The notes beneath the pieces are model-generated. The model saw only the letters and a program-made list of their open reading frames with translations. It did no database searches and was not told the DNA's origin. Positions 43,131 to 51,774 of a stretch of DNA of 64,000 bases are shown piece after piece (positions within the stretch are counted from its first letter, which is position 1; each line of letters opens with the position of its first letter). Where the stretch lies: the NCBI RefSeq assembly GCF_021044565.1, contig NZ_CP087997.1:3720001-3784000 (forward strand), in the 5' to 3' direction. Source of the DNA: Subtercola endophyticus (GTDB lineage Bacteria; Actinomycetota; Actinomycetes; Actinomycetales; Microbacteriaceae). A program made the position numbers and the translations under genes.

Positions 43131-43333
43131 GTGACGCTCGTCGAATCGGCGACGCATCGTTCTCGAGAGCGCGGTCATCGGGCGGCGGCAAACGCGCATC
43201 CGGACTATTTCGGCAATGCACCGTGCGCGATTCGGTCGTGGACGTGACGCGCTGCAGCTTCTAACGTCAAGAATTACCGGCGAGCGCAACGTGGCCGTCG
43301 GTATGGCTTCAGCAAACACGCTTCCCTTCTGCA

Positions 43334-43356
43334 TATAATTTGCATAATATATCTTA
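43334..43356 (+). promoter_or_regulatory. -10 box and AT-rich operator of the MFS gene
   Basis: TATAAT at 43334-43339 is a perfect -10. Next to it CATAATATATCTTA (43343-43356) carries the TAATATAT core and coincides with the expected start of transcription, a typical repressor position. No good -35 was found, as expected for an activated promoter. Confidence 0.55.
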
Positions 43357-43435
43357 ATCGATCCGACTGCGCCGCGGCGCCACCGTCGGATGACACATCT
43401 CGAACCGCTCTCCAACAACGTAGTTAGGACAGTTC

Positions 43436-44923
43436 ATGACATCTCTGACCCCACCGCCTTCGGTGAAACTCAGGCCGTACGCAGTGATCGTCGCCATCTT
43501 CATGGTGATCGAATTCACTGGCGTTTTCGAACAGGTCATGGTCTACACGGCCATTCCGACCCTGATGAAAGCGTTCCAACTCGATGCCGCTGCCATTTCC
43601 TGGGCGGTCACGGTCTTTCTTCTCGTGGGTGCCGGCACAGCAGCCATTGCGGGACGACTCGGTGACATTTACGGCCGAAAGAAGGTGCTCGTCGCTCTGA
43701 TGATCATCTCTGCTGTCGGCTCCATCATCAGCATCATCGCAGGCAACTTCGAAGGCATTCTCGTCGGCCGGGCGCTTCAAGGTACCAGTGCCGCCCTCTT
43801 CCCGCTGTTGGCTGGAATCGCGCGAGAGACCGTGCCCGCACCGCGGGTGCCTGTGCTCATCAGCCTGACGACTGGTGTGTCTATCATCGGTGGTTCGCTT
43901 GCGGCCCTCGCGGCCGGCATCCTGCTCGACACCAGCGGCTGGCACAGCATCTTCGTGGCTTCGGGAATTCTGGCCATCATCGCGCTGCTTGTCGCCCTCG
44001 GTCTGCCGCGATCTGTTGTCTCAACCGAGCCTCGCGCTCGGCTCGACATTCTGGGGGCAGTCGTCATGGCCCCCGCCATCGCGGCGATTCTCTTCGGGGT
44101 GAACACGGCGCGCTCCCAAGGAGCGAGTGCCCTGGTCATCGGATTGATCGGCATCGGCGCTATTCTCTTCGCCTTCTGGATCGTCTGGGAACTGCGCATC
44201 AAGAACCCGATGTTCAACCTTCGCCTGTTCAAGCGGCGCTCGCTGGTGCTCACCCTGGTCGCGACGGCGGCCGCCGGTCTCGGCATCTTCGCGGCGACCG
44301 CCCTGATCACTCCGATCCTTCAGCAGAGCCCCGCATCGCTTCCCGTGGGGCTCGGCCTCACGCCGACGGAGGCCGGCCTGTACGGCCTGATCTCGGGAGT
44401 CCTCGGGTTTGCTCTCTCGCCGGTAGGCGGACGGATCGCCAGCAAGTTCGGCGCCAAGGTCACCTTGGCGCTCGGCTTCGGAATTGCCATCATCGGCAGC
44501 GTTCTGTTCATCTTCTCGGTTCACAGCCTGCCCCTGTCGATCGTCGCCGTCGTGGTGACAGGTCTGGGAACGGCGCTGATTCTGGTCGGTATTCCGAACA
44601 TCATCGTCGAGCTGGTGTCAGCCAGTGACACCAGTGAGGCCGTCGGCCTGATCTTCTCGGTCGGTCGCACGCTGTTCGCCGCTATCGGCACGGCCATCGT
44701 CGGTATCATTCTGGCCTCGAGCACAGTACCGGGAACGACGGCACCCTCGGTCGCGGCCTGGAATTCGACCCTCATCTACGTGATCATCACTGCGGTCATC
44801 GGCCTCATCGTGACCATCATCATTCGCAAGGTGAAGCCGATGGATCAGCGCGGCACGGTTGTGGAAGCCGTCGCCGAAGTGCAAGCTGAGGCCGCGTCCG
44901 AGAATCCCGTCATCTCGCACTAG
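43436..44923 (+). CDS. MFS transporter, DHA2-like (14-helix) family
   Basis: A 495-residue carrier with about 14 helices. Signatures are the motif A region GRLGDIYGRKKVL after helix 2, the motif C-like GGSLAALAAGILLD in helix 5, and a long central loop before a second half that starts near residue 265. EmrB/QacA-type members export drugs or move organic acids. In this island it may carry the growth substrate in or a toxic intermediate out. It is monocistronic, with its own -10 and operator, and ends at a strong terminator. Confidence 0.85.
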   Translation: MTSLTPPPSVKLRPYAVIVAIFMVIEFTGVFEQVMVYTAIPTLMKAFQLDAAAISWAVTVFLLVGAGTAAIAGRLGDIYGRKKVLVALMIISAVGSIISIIAGNFEGILVGRALQGTSAALFPLLAGIARETVPAPRVPVLISLTTGVSIIGGSLAALAAGILLDTSGWHSIFVASGILAIIALLVALGLPRSVVSTEPRARLDILGAVVMAPAIAAILFGVNTARSQGASALVIGLIGIGAILFAFWIVWELRIKNPMFNLRLFKRRSLVLTLVATAAAGLGIFAATALITPILQQSPASLPVGLGLTPTEAGLYGLISGVLGFALSPVGGRIASKFGAKVTLALGFGIAIIGSVLFIFSVHSLPLSIVAVVVTGLGTALILVGIPNIIVELVSASDTSEAVGLIFSVGRTLFAAIGTAIVGIILASSTVPGTTAPSVAAWNSTLIYVIITAVIGLIVTIIIRKVKPMDQRGTVVEAVAEVQAEAASENPVISH

Positions 44924-44932
44924 CTGGGCACA

Positions 44933-44986
44933 GCACAAGGGCCCTTCTGCTCTCTTTCATCATGAGGAGCGCAAGGGCCCTTGTGC
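44933..44986. terminator. Bidirectional terminator between the MFS and CaiB genes
   Basis: GCACAAGGGCCCTT (44933-44946) and AAGGGCCCTTGTGC (44973-44986) form a perfect 14-pair stem with a 26-base loop between convergent genes. Confidence 0.8.
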
Positions 44987-45020
44987 GTGCGAGTTTGCAG
45001 CTCGTCGTGATTCGACTTCG

Positions 45021-46160
45021 TCAGTCTCTGCTGAGCTCATCGAGCACGCGGTCGGTGTCTTCGCCGAGCGCGGGCACCTTGCCCATGCGGTACTCGAAGT
45101 CTGCCGTCGTAACGGGAGGGATGAGCGACCGGATCGCACCGGCCGAGGTTTCGACATTCTGCCAGCGGTTTCGCTCTGCGAGCTGTGGATGCTCGGCGAA
45201 CCCCCTCATATCGCGAAGCGCGGCGTTCGCGATGCCCGCCGAGTCGAGGCGTGCGAGTATCTGCTCCGACGACAGACCGCGGAACACGGACTCGATCTGG
45301 CGGTGAAGCGCGGGGCGGTTCGTTACCCTGAGGGTGTTCGAGAGGAAGAGATCGTTCGCCGCGACATCCGGTGCATGCAACACTGTCTCGCAGAAGGCGC
45401 GCCACTCTCGCTCGTTCTGAATTCCGAAGAACACTGTGCCGTCGGCGGTGGGAAACGGCCCGTATGGCGCGATGGTAGCGTGCTGTGCCCCGCTGCGGGG
45501 CTGCTGGGTGCCACCGTATTCTGCGTAGAAGTAGGGTTGAGCCATCCACTCGCCGAGTGCCTCGAGCATCGAGATCTCGAGCGTCGAACCCGCACCGGTG
45601 ATCGAACGCTGGATGATCGCCGTGAGGATTCCGGAGTAGGCGTACATTCCCGCGGCGATGTCGGCGATCGAAATGCCGGCCTTCGCCGGTGCTTCTGGAG
45701 TTCCGGTCACGCTGAGAAAGCCGGCCTCGCATTGAATCAGCAAGTCGTAGGCTTTCTTGTTCTCGTACGAGCCGCCTCGCCCGTATCCCGAGATCGAGGT
45801 GTGAATCAGACGGGGGTTGAGCTCTCGGGCTTCGGCCGGCCCCAGGCCGAGGCGCTCGACGGCGCCGGGGGCGAGGTTCTGTACGAAGACATCTGCCCGC
45901 GATACGAGCTTCTTCAGAGCGCTCTGCCCCGAGTCGGATTTGAGGTCGAGAACGACGCTCTCTTTTCCGCGGTTCAGCCAGACGAAGTAGCTCGCCAGAC
46001 CTCGAACGCTGGTGTCATAACCACGCGCGAAATCGCCGGTATCGCGCTCGATCTTGATGACTCTCGCACCGAGATCTGCCAACTGACGCGTGGCGAAGGG
46101 AGCTGCGACGGCCTGTTCGATCGATACGACGGTGATGCCGGCGAGGGGGAGTCCGTTCAT
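45021..46160 (-). CDS. CaiB/BaiF family CoA-transferase (2); itaconate/mesaconate-type
   Basis: A 379-residue class III CoA-transferase. The fold markers are VVSIEQAVAAPFATRQLADLGARVIKIER, NRGKESVVLDLKS, and the catalytic-Asp region KKAYDLLIQCEAGFLSVTG, with GISIADIAAGMYA after it. Of the two CaiB proteins here it is the more transferase-like. Together with the CitE and MaoC genes just upstream it makes the three-enzyme set used to activate itaconate or mesaconate and split the derived acyl-CoA. Its start overlaps the CitE stop. Confidence 0.85.
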   Translation of the reverse strand: MNGLPLAGITVVSIEQAVAAPFATRQLADLGARVIKIERDTGDFARGYDTSVRGLASYFVWLNRGKESVVLDLKSDSGQSALKKLVSRADVFVQNLAPGAVERLGLGPAEARELNPRLIHTSISGYGRGGSYENKKAYDLLIQCEAGFLSVTGTPEAPAKAGISIADIAAGMYAYSGILTAIIQRSITGAGSTLEISMLEALGEWMAQPYFYAEYGGTQQPRSGAQHATIAPYGPFPTADGTVFFGIQNEREWRAFCETVLHAPDVAANDLFLSNTLRVTNRPALHRQIESVFRGLSSEQILARLDSAGIANAALRDMRGFAEHPQLAERNRWQNVETSAGAIRSLIPPVTTADFEYRMGKVPALGEDTDRVLDELSRD

Positions 46161-46993
46161 GAGGCGGCTCGCGCGAGCAGCTTGCGGGCGCGCTCCACGA
46201 CGGGCCGGTCGACGAGTTGGCCGTCGACTTGCGATGCGCCCGATCCTGCCGTGACAACCGCCTCTGCCCAGCGCACCTGTTCGGGAGTGGGCGCGAACGA
46301 CTCTCTGATGAGGGGTAGTTGGCGAGGATGGATGGCGAGCATGCCGCCGAAGCCCATGTCGTTCGCGCGTCGAGCCAGGGCGCGCACGGCGACTGCGTCA
46401 GAGATCTCGACCGAGGGCGACTCGAGAGGGCCCGGCAACTGCGCCACACGAGACGCCAGCACGAGCTGAGCGCGGGCGAAGACACTTGTCTCGCTGTCGG
46501 GGCTCGCACCGACATCGAGCGAGAAGTCGACCGCACCGAAGGCGAGTCTGGTGACGCCGGCAACGGAGGCGATGCTCGCAACGGCGGCAAGCCCTCTCGC
46601 CGATTCGATCAGCGGTATGACGCTGAGTTCGGCGGGCAGCAGTCTGCGCATACGAGCAACGTGCTCGGCACTCTCGGCCTTCGCGAGAACGATTCCGAGC
46701 AGTCGATGAAGCGGTGACGAAACGAGTTGTTCGATGGCTGCAAGATCGGCCGAGAGCCGCTCGCTGGCGTCGGGGCTGATGCGCACAAGGGCGGGCGGAT
46801 GCTCGGCTTCGGTCAGGGCCGCGATGGTGTTCGCGCGTGCCGCCGGTGCCGACTCGCTCGCAACGGCGTCTTCCCAGTCGATGATCACGACATCGGCGAG
46901 CGAGTGCGCCGCTTTGAGAAAACGTTCCGGCCGGTCGCCGGGAACGAAGAGAAAGGAGATGGCTGACGCGACATCCACCAGCGTGTCGCTCAC
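46157..46993 (-). CDS. CitE-like lyase (HpcH/HpaI superfamily); probable citramalyl- or methylmalyl-CoA lyase
   Basis: A 278-residue barrel. It begins SFLFVPGDRPERFLKAAHSLADVVIIDWEDAV, the CitE pattern with the conserved Arg in GDRPER. It continues with VLAKAESAEH (Lys/Glu), VIPLIESARGL (metal Glu, about 125), LAFGAVDFSLD (metal Asp, about 152) and MLAIHPRQ. Members cleave malyl-, citramalyl- or beta-methylmalyl-CoA into acetyl- or propionyl-CoA plus pyruvate or glyoxylate. The MaoC hydratase before it would supply the hydroxyacyl-CoA. Genes overlap by 4 bases on both sides. Confidence 0.87.
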   Translation of the reverse strand: MSDTLVDVASAISFLFVPGDRPERFLKAAHSLADVVIIDWEDAVASESAPAARANTIAALTEAEHPPALVRISPDASERLSADLAAIEQLVSSPLHRLLGIVLAKAESAEHVARMRRLLPAELSVIPLIESARGLAAVASIASVAGVTRLAFGAVDFSLDVGASPDSETSVFARAQLVLASRVAQLPGPLESPSVEISDAVAVRALARRANDMGFGGMLAIHPRQLPLIRESFAPTPEQVRWAEAVVTAGSGASQVDGQLVDRPVVERARKLLARAAS

Positions 46994-47538
46994 CTGTCGT
47001 TGGCCAGGTGCATCTCGGCCAACGACGATTCATCGGGCCGGTTGCCTTCAAGATGCGGACCGAAACCCTGACGGTACACCATGAACGTGCGCTGGTAGCG
47101 GATGACCACGACGCCGTGCTGGTTGTAGCCCTCTGTGCCCACTTTGACGATTCCGAGAGTGGGTTTCGAGCCCGACGGGCGAACCGACAAGACGGTCGAT
47201 CGTGAATAGATCGTGTCGCCTTCGAACACCGGGGCGGGCAGTCGAACCTCGTCCCAACCGAGGTTGGCGTAGACGTTGAACGAGAGGTCGATAGTCGATT
47301 GCCCCGTGACCAGCGCCAGAACGAACGTCGAGTTCATCAGGGGCAGCTTGTATTCGGTCTGCTTGGCGAATTCGGCATCCAAGTGAGTCTTCGACGTGTT
47401 CTGCGTCACGAGCGTGAACCACTGATTATCGGTCGTGGTCAGCGTGCGTGCCATCGGGTGATAGTAGATATCGCCGACCGTGAAGTCTTCGAAGTATCGA
47501 CCTTCCCAACCGATGACGACTCTCATTGCTTCAGACAC
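46990..47538 (-). CDS. MaoC-type (hotdog) dehydratase; probable mesaconyl/itaconyl-CoA hydratase
   Basis: A 182-residue hydratase. GRYFEDFTVGDIYYHPMARTLTTTDNQWFTLVTQNTSKTHLD is the pattern of mesaconyl-CoA hydratase and the MaoC-like itaconyl-CoA hydratase group, with the catalytic Asp/Asn and His of hydratase 2. GTG 47538 is chosen because GGGAG lies six bases before it; the inner ATG 47526 has none. It adds water to the unsaturated C5-diacyl-CoA and the product passes to the CitE lyase encoded next. It is the first gene of the three-gene operon. Confidence 0.85.
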   Translation of the reverse strand: MSEAMRVVIGWEGRYFEDFTVGDIYYHPMARTLTTTDNQWFTLVTQNTSKTHLDAEFAKQTEYKLPLMNSTFVLALVTGQSTIDLSFNVYANLGWDEVRLPAPVFEGDTIYSRSTVLSVRPSGSKPTLGIVKVGTEGYNQHGVVVIRYQRTFMVYRQGFGPHLEGNRPDESSLAEMHLANDR

Positions 47539-47568
47539 TGCTGACTCCCTTGTTCGATGCGGTGTCCT

Positions 47569-47582
47569 CATAATATATTATG
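47569..47582. promoter_or_regulatory. Perfect AT-rich palindrome before the MaoC-CitE-CaiB operon
   Basis: CATAATATATTATG is fully self-complementary over 14 bases and contains the TAATATAT core on both strands. It lies 31 bases before the MaoC start, overlapping the probable -10, and 37 bases after the stop of the next gene upstream. It is the best-formed copy of the island's AT-rich element. Confidence 0.65.
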
Positions 47583-47618
47583 TTTGATAGGGGACTCGCA
47601 TCCTCGGAGCGACAGGTC

Positions 47619-48470
47619 TCAGTCGAGCAGCCCGTATTTCGCGGCGTTCTCGCGGGCATCCGGAATGCCCAAAAAGTCGTCGTAGCCGACGATTCCCGCG
47701 ATTCCGCCGAACCCCTCTTCGAGCGCGACGGCGGAATCGTCGCGAGCCAAGGTGCTGAAGGCGTTTCGGAGCCCCTGAGTGGCGGCCATATGCCCGATCG
47801 CGTAATAGAGCACGACGTCGACGCCCGAGGCGAACTGGTCGGCGTTGGTGAGCCCTGGAAAATTGGTGTTGAACAAGGGCACTCGACGTTCTGCGTTGAG
47901 TCTGAGGCGCGACGGCTCGTCGAGCATTCCAGCGACGAAAATTCCATCGGCGCCGGCCTCTTGATAGGCCAGAACCCGGTCGACGGCCGCCTCAGGGCCT
48001 TCGCTGCCTGACGAGTCTGTGCGGGCGATGATCATGAACTCATCGGATGCCCGGGCGTCGAGCGCCGACTTGATCTTATCGACGGCGGCCTTCGTCGAGA
48101 TGACGCGGGGCTTAGCCGTGATGTGCTTGCCGAAGTCATGGTCTTCGATGTGGGTCGCAGCGGCCCCGGCCCGCTCGAGAATTCTCACCGAGCGCGCGAC
48201 GTGAAGGGGATTGCCCCAGCCGCCTTCGCCGTCGACGATGATCGGTACGTCGGCGACGGGGGCGAGACGTCGGACTTGGTCGGCCATGTCGTCGACACCG
48301 ATGTACCCGATGTCGGGGAGCCCGTACTTGGTGGCACCTGTGCCGTAACTGCCGATGTACGCAGCTTCGAATCCGAATTCTTTGAGCACGAGAGCAGAGA
48401 TCCCGTCGTAGATCGACGGAGCGACGACGGGTTTGCGTGAGGCGATGAGGTCTCTGAGAGACGCAGCCAT
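47619..48470 (-). CDS. Isocitrate lyase/PEP mutase family protein (paralogue 2)
   Basis: A 283-residue barrel, highly similar to the protein at 31686-32552. It has the same APSIYDGIS, YIGSYGTGATKYG, IVDGEGGWGNPLH (D80/E82) and HIEDHDFGKHI blocks. Again no KKCGH catalytic-Cys loop exists, so isocitrate or methylisocitrate cleavage is unlikely. It is divergent from a LysR gene that is itself a paralogue of the LysR near the first copy, so the regulator/enzyme pair seems to have been duplicated as a unit. It lies just upstream of the MaoC operon but behind its own promoter. Confidence 0.8.
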   Translation of the reverse strand: MAASLRDLIASRKPVVAPSIYDGISALVLKEFGFEAAYIGSYGTGATKYGLPDIGYIGVDDMADQVRRLAPVADVPIIVDGEGGWGNPLHVARSVRILERAGAAATHIEDHDFGKHITAKPRVISTKAAVDKIKSALDARASDEFMIIARTDSSGSEGPEAAVDRVLAYQEAGADGIFVAGMLDEPSRLRLNAERRVPLFNTNFPGLTNADQFASGVDVVLYYAIGHMAATQGLRNAFSTLARDDSAVALEEGFGGIAGIVGYDDFLGIPDARENAAKYGLLD

Positions 48471-48498
48471 GAGAGCGACCTTTCTTGTGGCGTTTATG

Positions 48499-48551
48499 GG
48501 TGATCACCGCTGACCATCCCTGACCACAGGAGTATTCAGACTCTAGGAGTC
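48499..48551. promoter_or_regulatory. LysR-type control region (two dyads)
   Basis: GGTGATCACC (48499-48508) is a perfect 10-base palindrome. GACTC-TAG-GAGTC (48539-48551) is a second dyad. Between them TGACCA occurs twice (TGACCATCCCTGACCA). All lie in the 146-base divergent region between PEPM paralogue 2 and its LysR gene, the usual position of LTTR recognition and activation sites. Confidence 0.45.
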
Positions 48552-48616
48552 CTTCGATTCAGAGTCCACGACCAAGATCGGGTGCGATTAGAACACATCG
48601 GGTCATAATGGTGCGT

Positions 48617-49510
48617 ATGGACGTACGTCACCTCCGACATTTTCTCGCCGTAGCAGAGGCGCTCAACTATTCGCGCGCTGCTGAGCGATTGATGATGGCG
48701 GCATCTCCGCTGAGTCGCAGCATCCAGCAACTGGAGTTGGAGATCGGCGGGGCGCTGTTCGTTCGCGGCACTCGCAAGGTGGCGCTCACCCCGCTGGGCA
48801 TCGCGTTGGTTCCCCACGCAGAGAAGACAATTGCCGACATGGACGCCCTGCGCCGGGAGATGAATAAGCGCCTGCAGGGTTTTGCCGAATACTACGTCGG
48901 AATCAGATCGGTGCCGTCGGAACTCATCACGGGTCTGATCGGGGTGGTCAAGCGGGTCGACCCCTCCGCATCGGTACGCCTCGAGTCCCTCGACTCTTTC
49001 GCTCAGATGGACAGGCTGATCAACGGCAAGCTGACGTTCGGGCTCGTCAATCGGCGAGTGGATGACCGTCGACTCGACTACTGGGAGGTGCTGCGCGAGA
49101 CACCGGCGCTCGCCCTGCCCAATCGACCTGAATACGCAGAGCTCGAAGAGGTTCGGCCCGAGAACTTGCGGGGGCTTCGTCTTCTGCTGCAGCCCGGCAC
49201 CGCACCGTTCGGCAGTGAATTCGATCCGTATCGGGAGACCGTGACGGAACTGGTTCCCGTCGAGACCGAAATCATCGGGGGTCTTTCGGCGATGATCGCG
49301 GCCGGGGATTCGTGTTGTTTCACGATGGCGAGCCCGAAATCGCCCTGGTACAAATACCTCGCCGGCGACGATGTCATTATTCGGCCTCTGGCAGACTCTC
49401 CGAAGTCGTCGACGTATTTGGTCTGGCGGAGCGACCGTGACACCGAGAACGACCTCGGGCCGACGATCAGCGCAGCTCGCGATTACTTCGATCAGCCCGT
49501 CGAGAATTGA
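48617..49510 (+). CDS. LysR-family regulator (paralogue 2)
   Basis: A 297-residue LTTR starting MDVRHLRHFLAVAEALNYSRAAERL; ATG 48617 is used because it aligns with the start of paralogue 1. The HTH and ligand domain share long blocks with the regulator at 28432-29331 (GIRSVPSELI, FGLVNRRVDDRRLDY, PWYKYLAGDDVIIRPL). The two may sense related ligands. It probably controls the divergent PEP-mutase-family gene. Upstream ATG 48608 is the alternative start. Confidence 0.9.
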   Translation: MDVRHLRHFLAVAEALNYSRAAERLMMAASPLSRSIQQLELEIGGALFVRGTRKVALTPLGIALVPHAEKTIADMDALRREMNKRLQGFAEYYVGIRSVPSELITGLIGVVKRVDPSASVRLESLDSFAQMDRLINGKLTFGLVNRRVDDRRLDYWEVLRETPALALPNRPEYAELEEVRPENLRGLRLLLQPGTAPFGSEFDPYRETVTELVPVETEIIGGLSAMIAAGDSCCFTMASPKSPWYKYLAGDDVIIRPLADSPKSSTYLVWRSDRDTENDLGPTISAARDYFDQPVEN

Positions 49511-49613
49511 GGTAGTCAGACCTGTTGGGCAATAGTCTGCCGCTCAAACGGTCGTAGACACGGCCTGATCTGACGATTATCGTCACAGATGGTCGTATTG
49601 GAAGGAAGCCGCA

Positions 49614-50534
49614 ATGGGCTCATTCAGTAGTCCGATGCAGGGGGGCGTCGTTTCTGAACTGGCGTCGAATGCCAGAGCGTTCCCGGTTCTGTCTCGAAGC
49701 GAAGTCGCCGAACTGGCTACGGCGATCGACGTCGGACTTCTCGCTCGCGAGCGCCTTGAGACGTCGATCGAACTCGACGATCGTGATCGAAGCGACCTCG
49801 CCACGCTGGTTTCGCTCGGTCATACGGCCTTCATTCGGCTGATGCACTGCAACCTCAGACTCGTCGTTTCGATCGCCGCCCCCTTCGCCCGGCTCGGCGT
49901 GCCGCTCGGCGACCTGGTCCAGGGTGGCAACATCGGCCTGCTGAACGCGGTCTGGCGGTTCGATCACAGCAAAGGCTTTGCCTTTTCTACGTACGCGACA
50001 TGGTGGGTGCGCAAGGCGATCAGCGACGAGATATCGGCAGCACGCATCATCCGGCTTCCGCATAATGCCCAGGTGCGGTTGGCGCAACTGACCCGCACTG
50101 AGGAGTATCTCGAAAGCGAACTGGGAAGGGCGCCGCGGGATATCGAAGTCGCCGACGATCTCGGAATGGATCTTGTGCGGCTGAAAGACTTTCGTTCGGC
50201 CGTGCGTGAACCGAACTCCCTCAACACCCTCATCGAGGGAACAGACATCGAGGTGGGCCAGATTCTGGTCGACCGCAACTCCCCGTCCCCTGAAGGTCTC
50301 GCCGAGACTCAGGAGATGACCGACGTCATTCGTTCGGCTGTGAAGACCCTCGCGCGCGACGAGAGTGCAGTGCTCGAGATGCTCTACGGGCTCGATGGCT
50401 CGGATCCTTTGTCGTATCTGACGACGGCTGATGTGCTCGGCGTGGCCCCTCGCGACGTTCGACGGCTGGAGTCGATTTCGCTCGCCAAGCTCGCGCATCC
50501 GAGCAGACGAGCTGTGTACAAAGATCTGGTCTGA
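49614..50534 (+). CDS. RNA polymerase sigma factor, sigma-70 family
   Basis: A 306-residue sigma factor with regions 1.2 to 4. Region 2 reads LVQGGNIGLLNAVWRFDHSKGFAFSTYATWWVRKAISDEI (about 101-140), covering core binding and -10 recognition. Region 3 follows (RLPHNAQVRLAQLTRTEEYLESELGR), and region 4 ends in a shortened HTH (TTADVLGVAPRDVRRLESISLAKL). This is a group 2/3 RpoD-like factor, not an ECF sigma. It carries no adjacent anti-sigma gene. It lies between the LysR/PEPM pair and the esterase-BVMO operon and is transcribed toward the latter. Confidence 0.9.
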   Translation: MGSFSSPMQGGVVSELASNARAFPVLSRSEVAELATAIDVGLLARERLETSIELDDRDRSDLATLVSLGHTAFIRLMHCNLRLVVSIAAPFARLGVPLGDLVQGGNIGLLNAVWRFDHSKGFAFSTYATWWVRKAISDEISAARIIRLPHNAQVRLAQLTRTEEYLESELGRAPRDIEVADDLGMDLVRLKDFRSAVREPNSLNTLIEGTDIEVGQILVDRNSPSPEGLAETQEMTDVIRSAVKTLARDESAVLEMLYGLDGSDPLSYLTTADVLGVAPRDVRRLESISLAKLAHPSRRAVYKDLV

Positions 50535-50815
50535 ATCGAATTTCGCGATGCTCTTAGCCGAAATGTGTTTCTTTCATTGACGGGACTATTAGTTCGGTGC
50601 ATACTGGCTGCTATAAGAGCTTGAATCGACTAGTTGCGCATCAATGATCAGCTGCGGACCCCGTCGAATCGGCAAAAAATCCCCCAGATTATCTGCCCTG
50701 AATCGTATCGATGGAAAAAATTCGGGTTCAGTAGGCGCGCACCGTCGCGCGTCTCCGTAGGGCAGATGTCTTCTCACAGCACGACTAAAAGTCTCTGTTG
50801 ACGAAAGGTCCATAC

Positions 50816-51760
50816 GTGGCACTCGACCAAGCAACCACCCAATTCCTGACCCAAATGGCCCAGTTCGGCGGAAAACCGCTCGAACAAATGACTCCCGCTG
50901 AGGCGCGTGCGGGAGAACCGATGATGGCGTCGATGTTCGGCGCCGGCGCTGACATGGTGCGTGTCGAGAACACCGTTCTCGACACGGCTGACGGCGATCG
51001 GTTCAGGGTACGCACTCTCGTTCCACACGAACACCCACGCGGCGTCATTCTCTACCTGCACGGCGGCGGCTGGGTCGTCGGCAGCATCGACCTCTACGAC
51101 GCGGTCGCCCGATCTATCGCTGCAGCGACCGGATATGCCGTGGTGCTCGCCGACTATCGCAAGGCGCCCGAGCATCCGTACCCGGCGCCGGTGGATGATG
51201 CGTGGCAAGCTCTTGGCTGGGTCTCAGACCACCTCGAGGCGATCGCCGGCGGCGTGGTGCCGCTGGTCGTGGCCGGCGACAGCGCAGGGGGCAATCTCGC
51301 CGCAGTGATCAGCCAGCGCGCTCGCGACGAGGAAGGTCCTGCCATCGCGGCTCAGGTTCTGATCTATCCCGTCACCGATGCCGATCTCGATCGGCCGTCG
51401 TACGTCGATCCCGCCAATCAGCTCGCCCTCACGCGGGCCAGCATGGCGTGGTTCTGGGATCACTACGCGGCCGAGGAACTGCGCGCAAACGCAGATGCCA
51501 GCCCGTTGCGGGCGTCGAACCTGGCGGATCTGCCCCCGGCGATCATTCTGCAAGCGTCAGACGATGTGCTGCGCAGCGAGGGCGAGGCCTATGCCGCCGC
51601 GCTCGAATCAGCCGGAGTGCCGGTGCGCCGACAGGTCTTCGACGGCCAGATGCACGGGTTCTTTCACATGGTCAACATTCTCCCGGCCAGCGCAGACGCT
51701 GTCGGCTATCTGGCCGAGTCGCTCGAATTGACGCTCGTTCCAACCACCGCGAAGAACTGA
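50816..51760 (+). CDS. Alpha/beta-hydrolase esterase (HSL family); probable ester/lactone hydrolase
   Basis: A 314-residue hydrolase of the hormone-sensitive-lipase family. The oxyanion motif HGGGW (about 78), nucleophile GDSAGG (about 152), Asp in ASDDVL (about 250) and His in GQMHGFFHM (about 278) complete the triad. GTG 50816 is preceded by GAAAGG at a 7-base spacing; an upstream TTG lacks this. It is the first gene of an esterase-BVMO-SDR-ALDH operon and should hydrolyse the ester or lactone that the monooxygenase makes. The 281-base region before it holds no gene and no clear operator. Confidence 0.87.
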   Translation: MALDQATTQFLTQMAQFGGKPLEQMTPAEARAGEPMMASMFGAGADMVRVENTVLDTADGDRFRVRTLVPHEHPRGVILYLHGGGWVVGSIDLYDAVARSIAAATGYAVVLADYRKAPEHPYPAPVDDAWQALGWVSDHLEAIAGGVVPLVVAGDSAGGNLAAVISQRARDEEGPAIAAQVLIYPVTDADLDRPSYVDPANQLALTRASMAWFWDHYAAEELRANADASPLRASNLADLPPAIILQASDDVLRSEGEAYAAALESAGVPVRRQVFDGQMHGFFHMVNILPASADAVGYLAESLELTLVPTTAKN

Positions 51761-51774
51761 AGGGACTCATCATC

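Noticed and set aside
51202..51774. N-terminal extension of BVMO 2 into the esterase gene
   Set aside because: The extension is Arg-rich and overlaps the esterase in another frame; the BVMO fold starts at ATG 51775.
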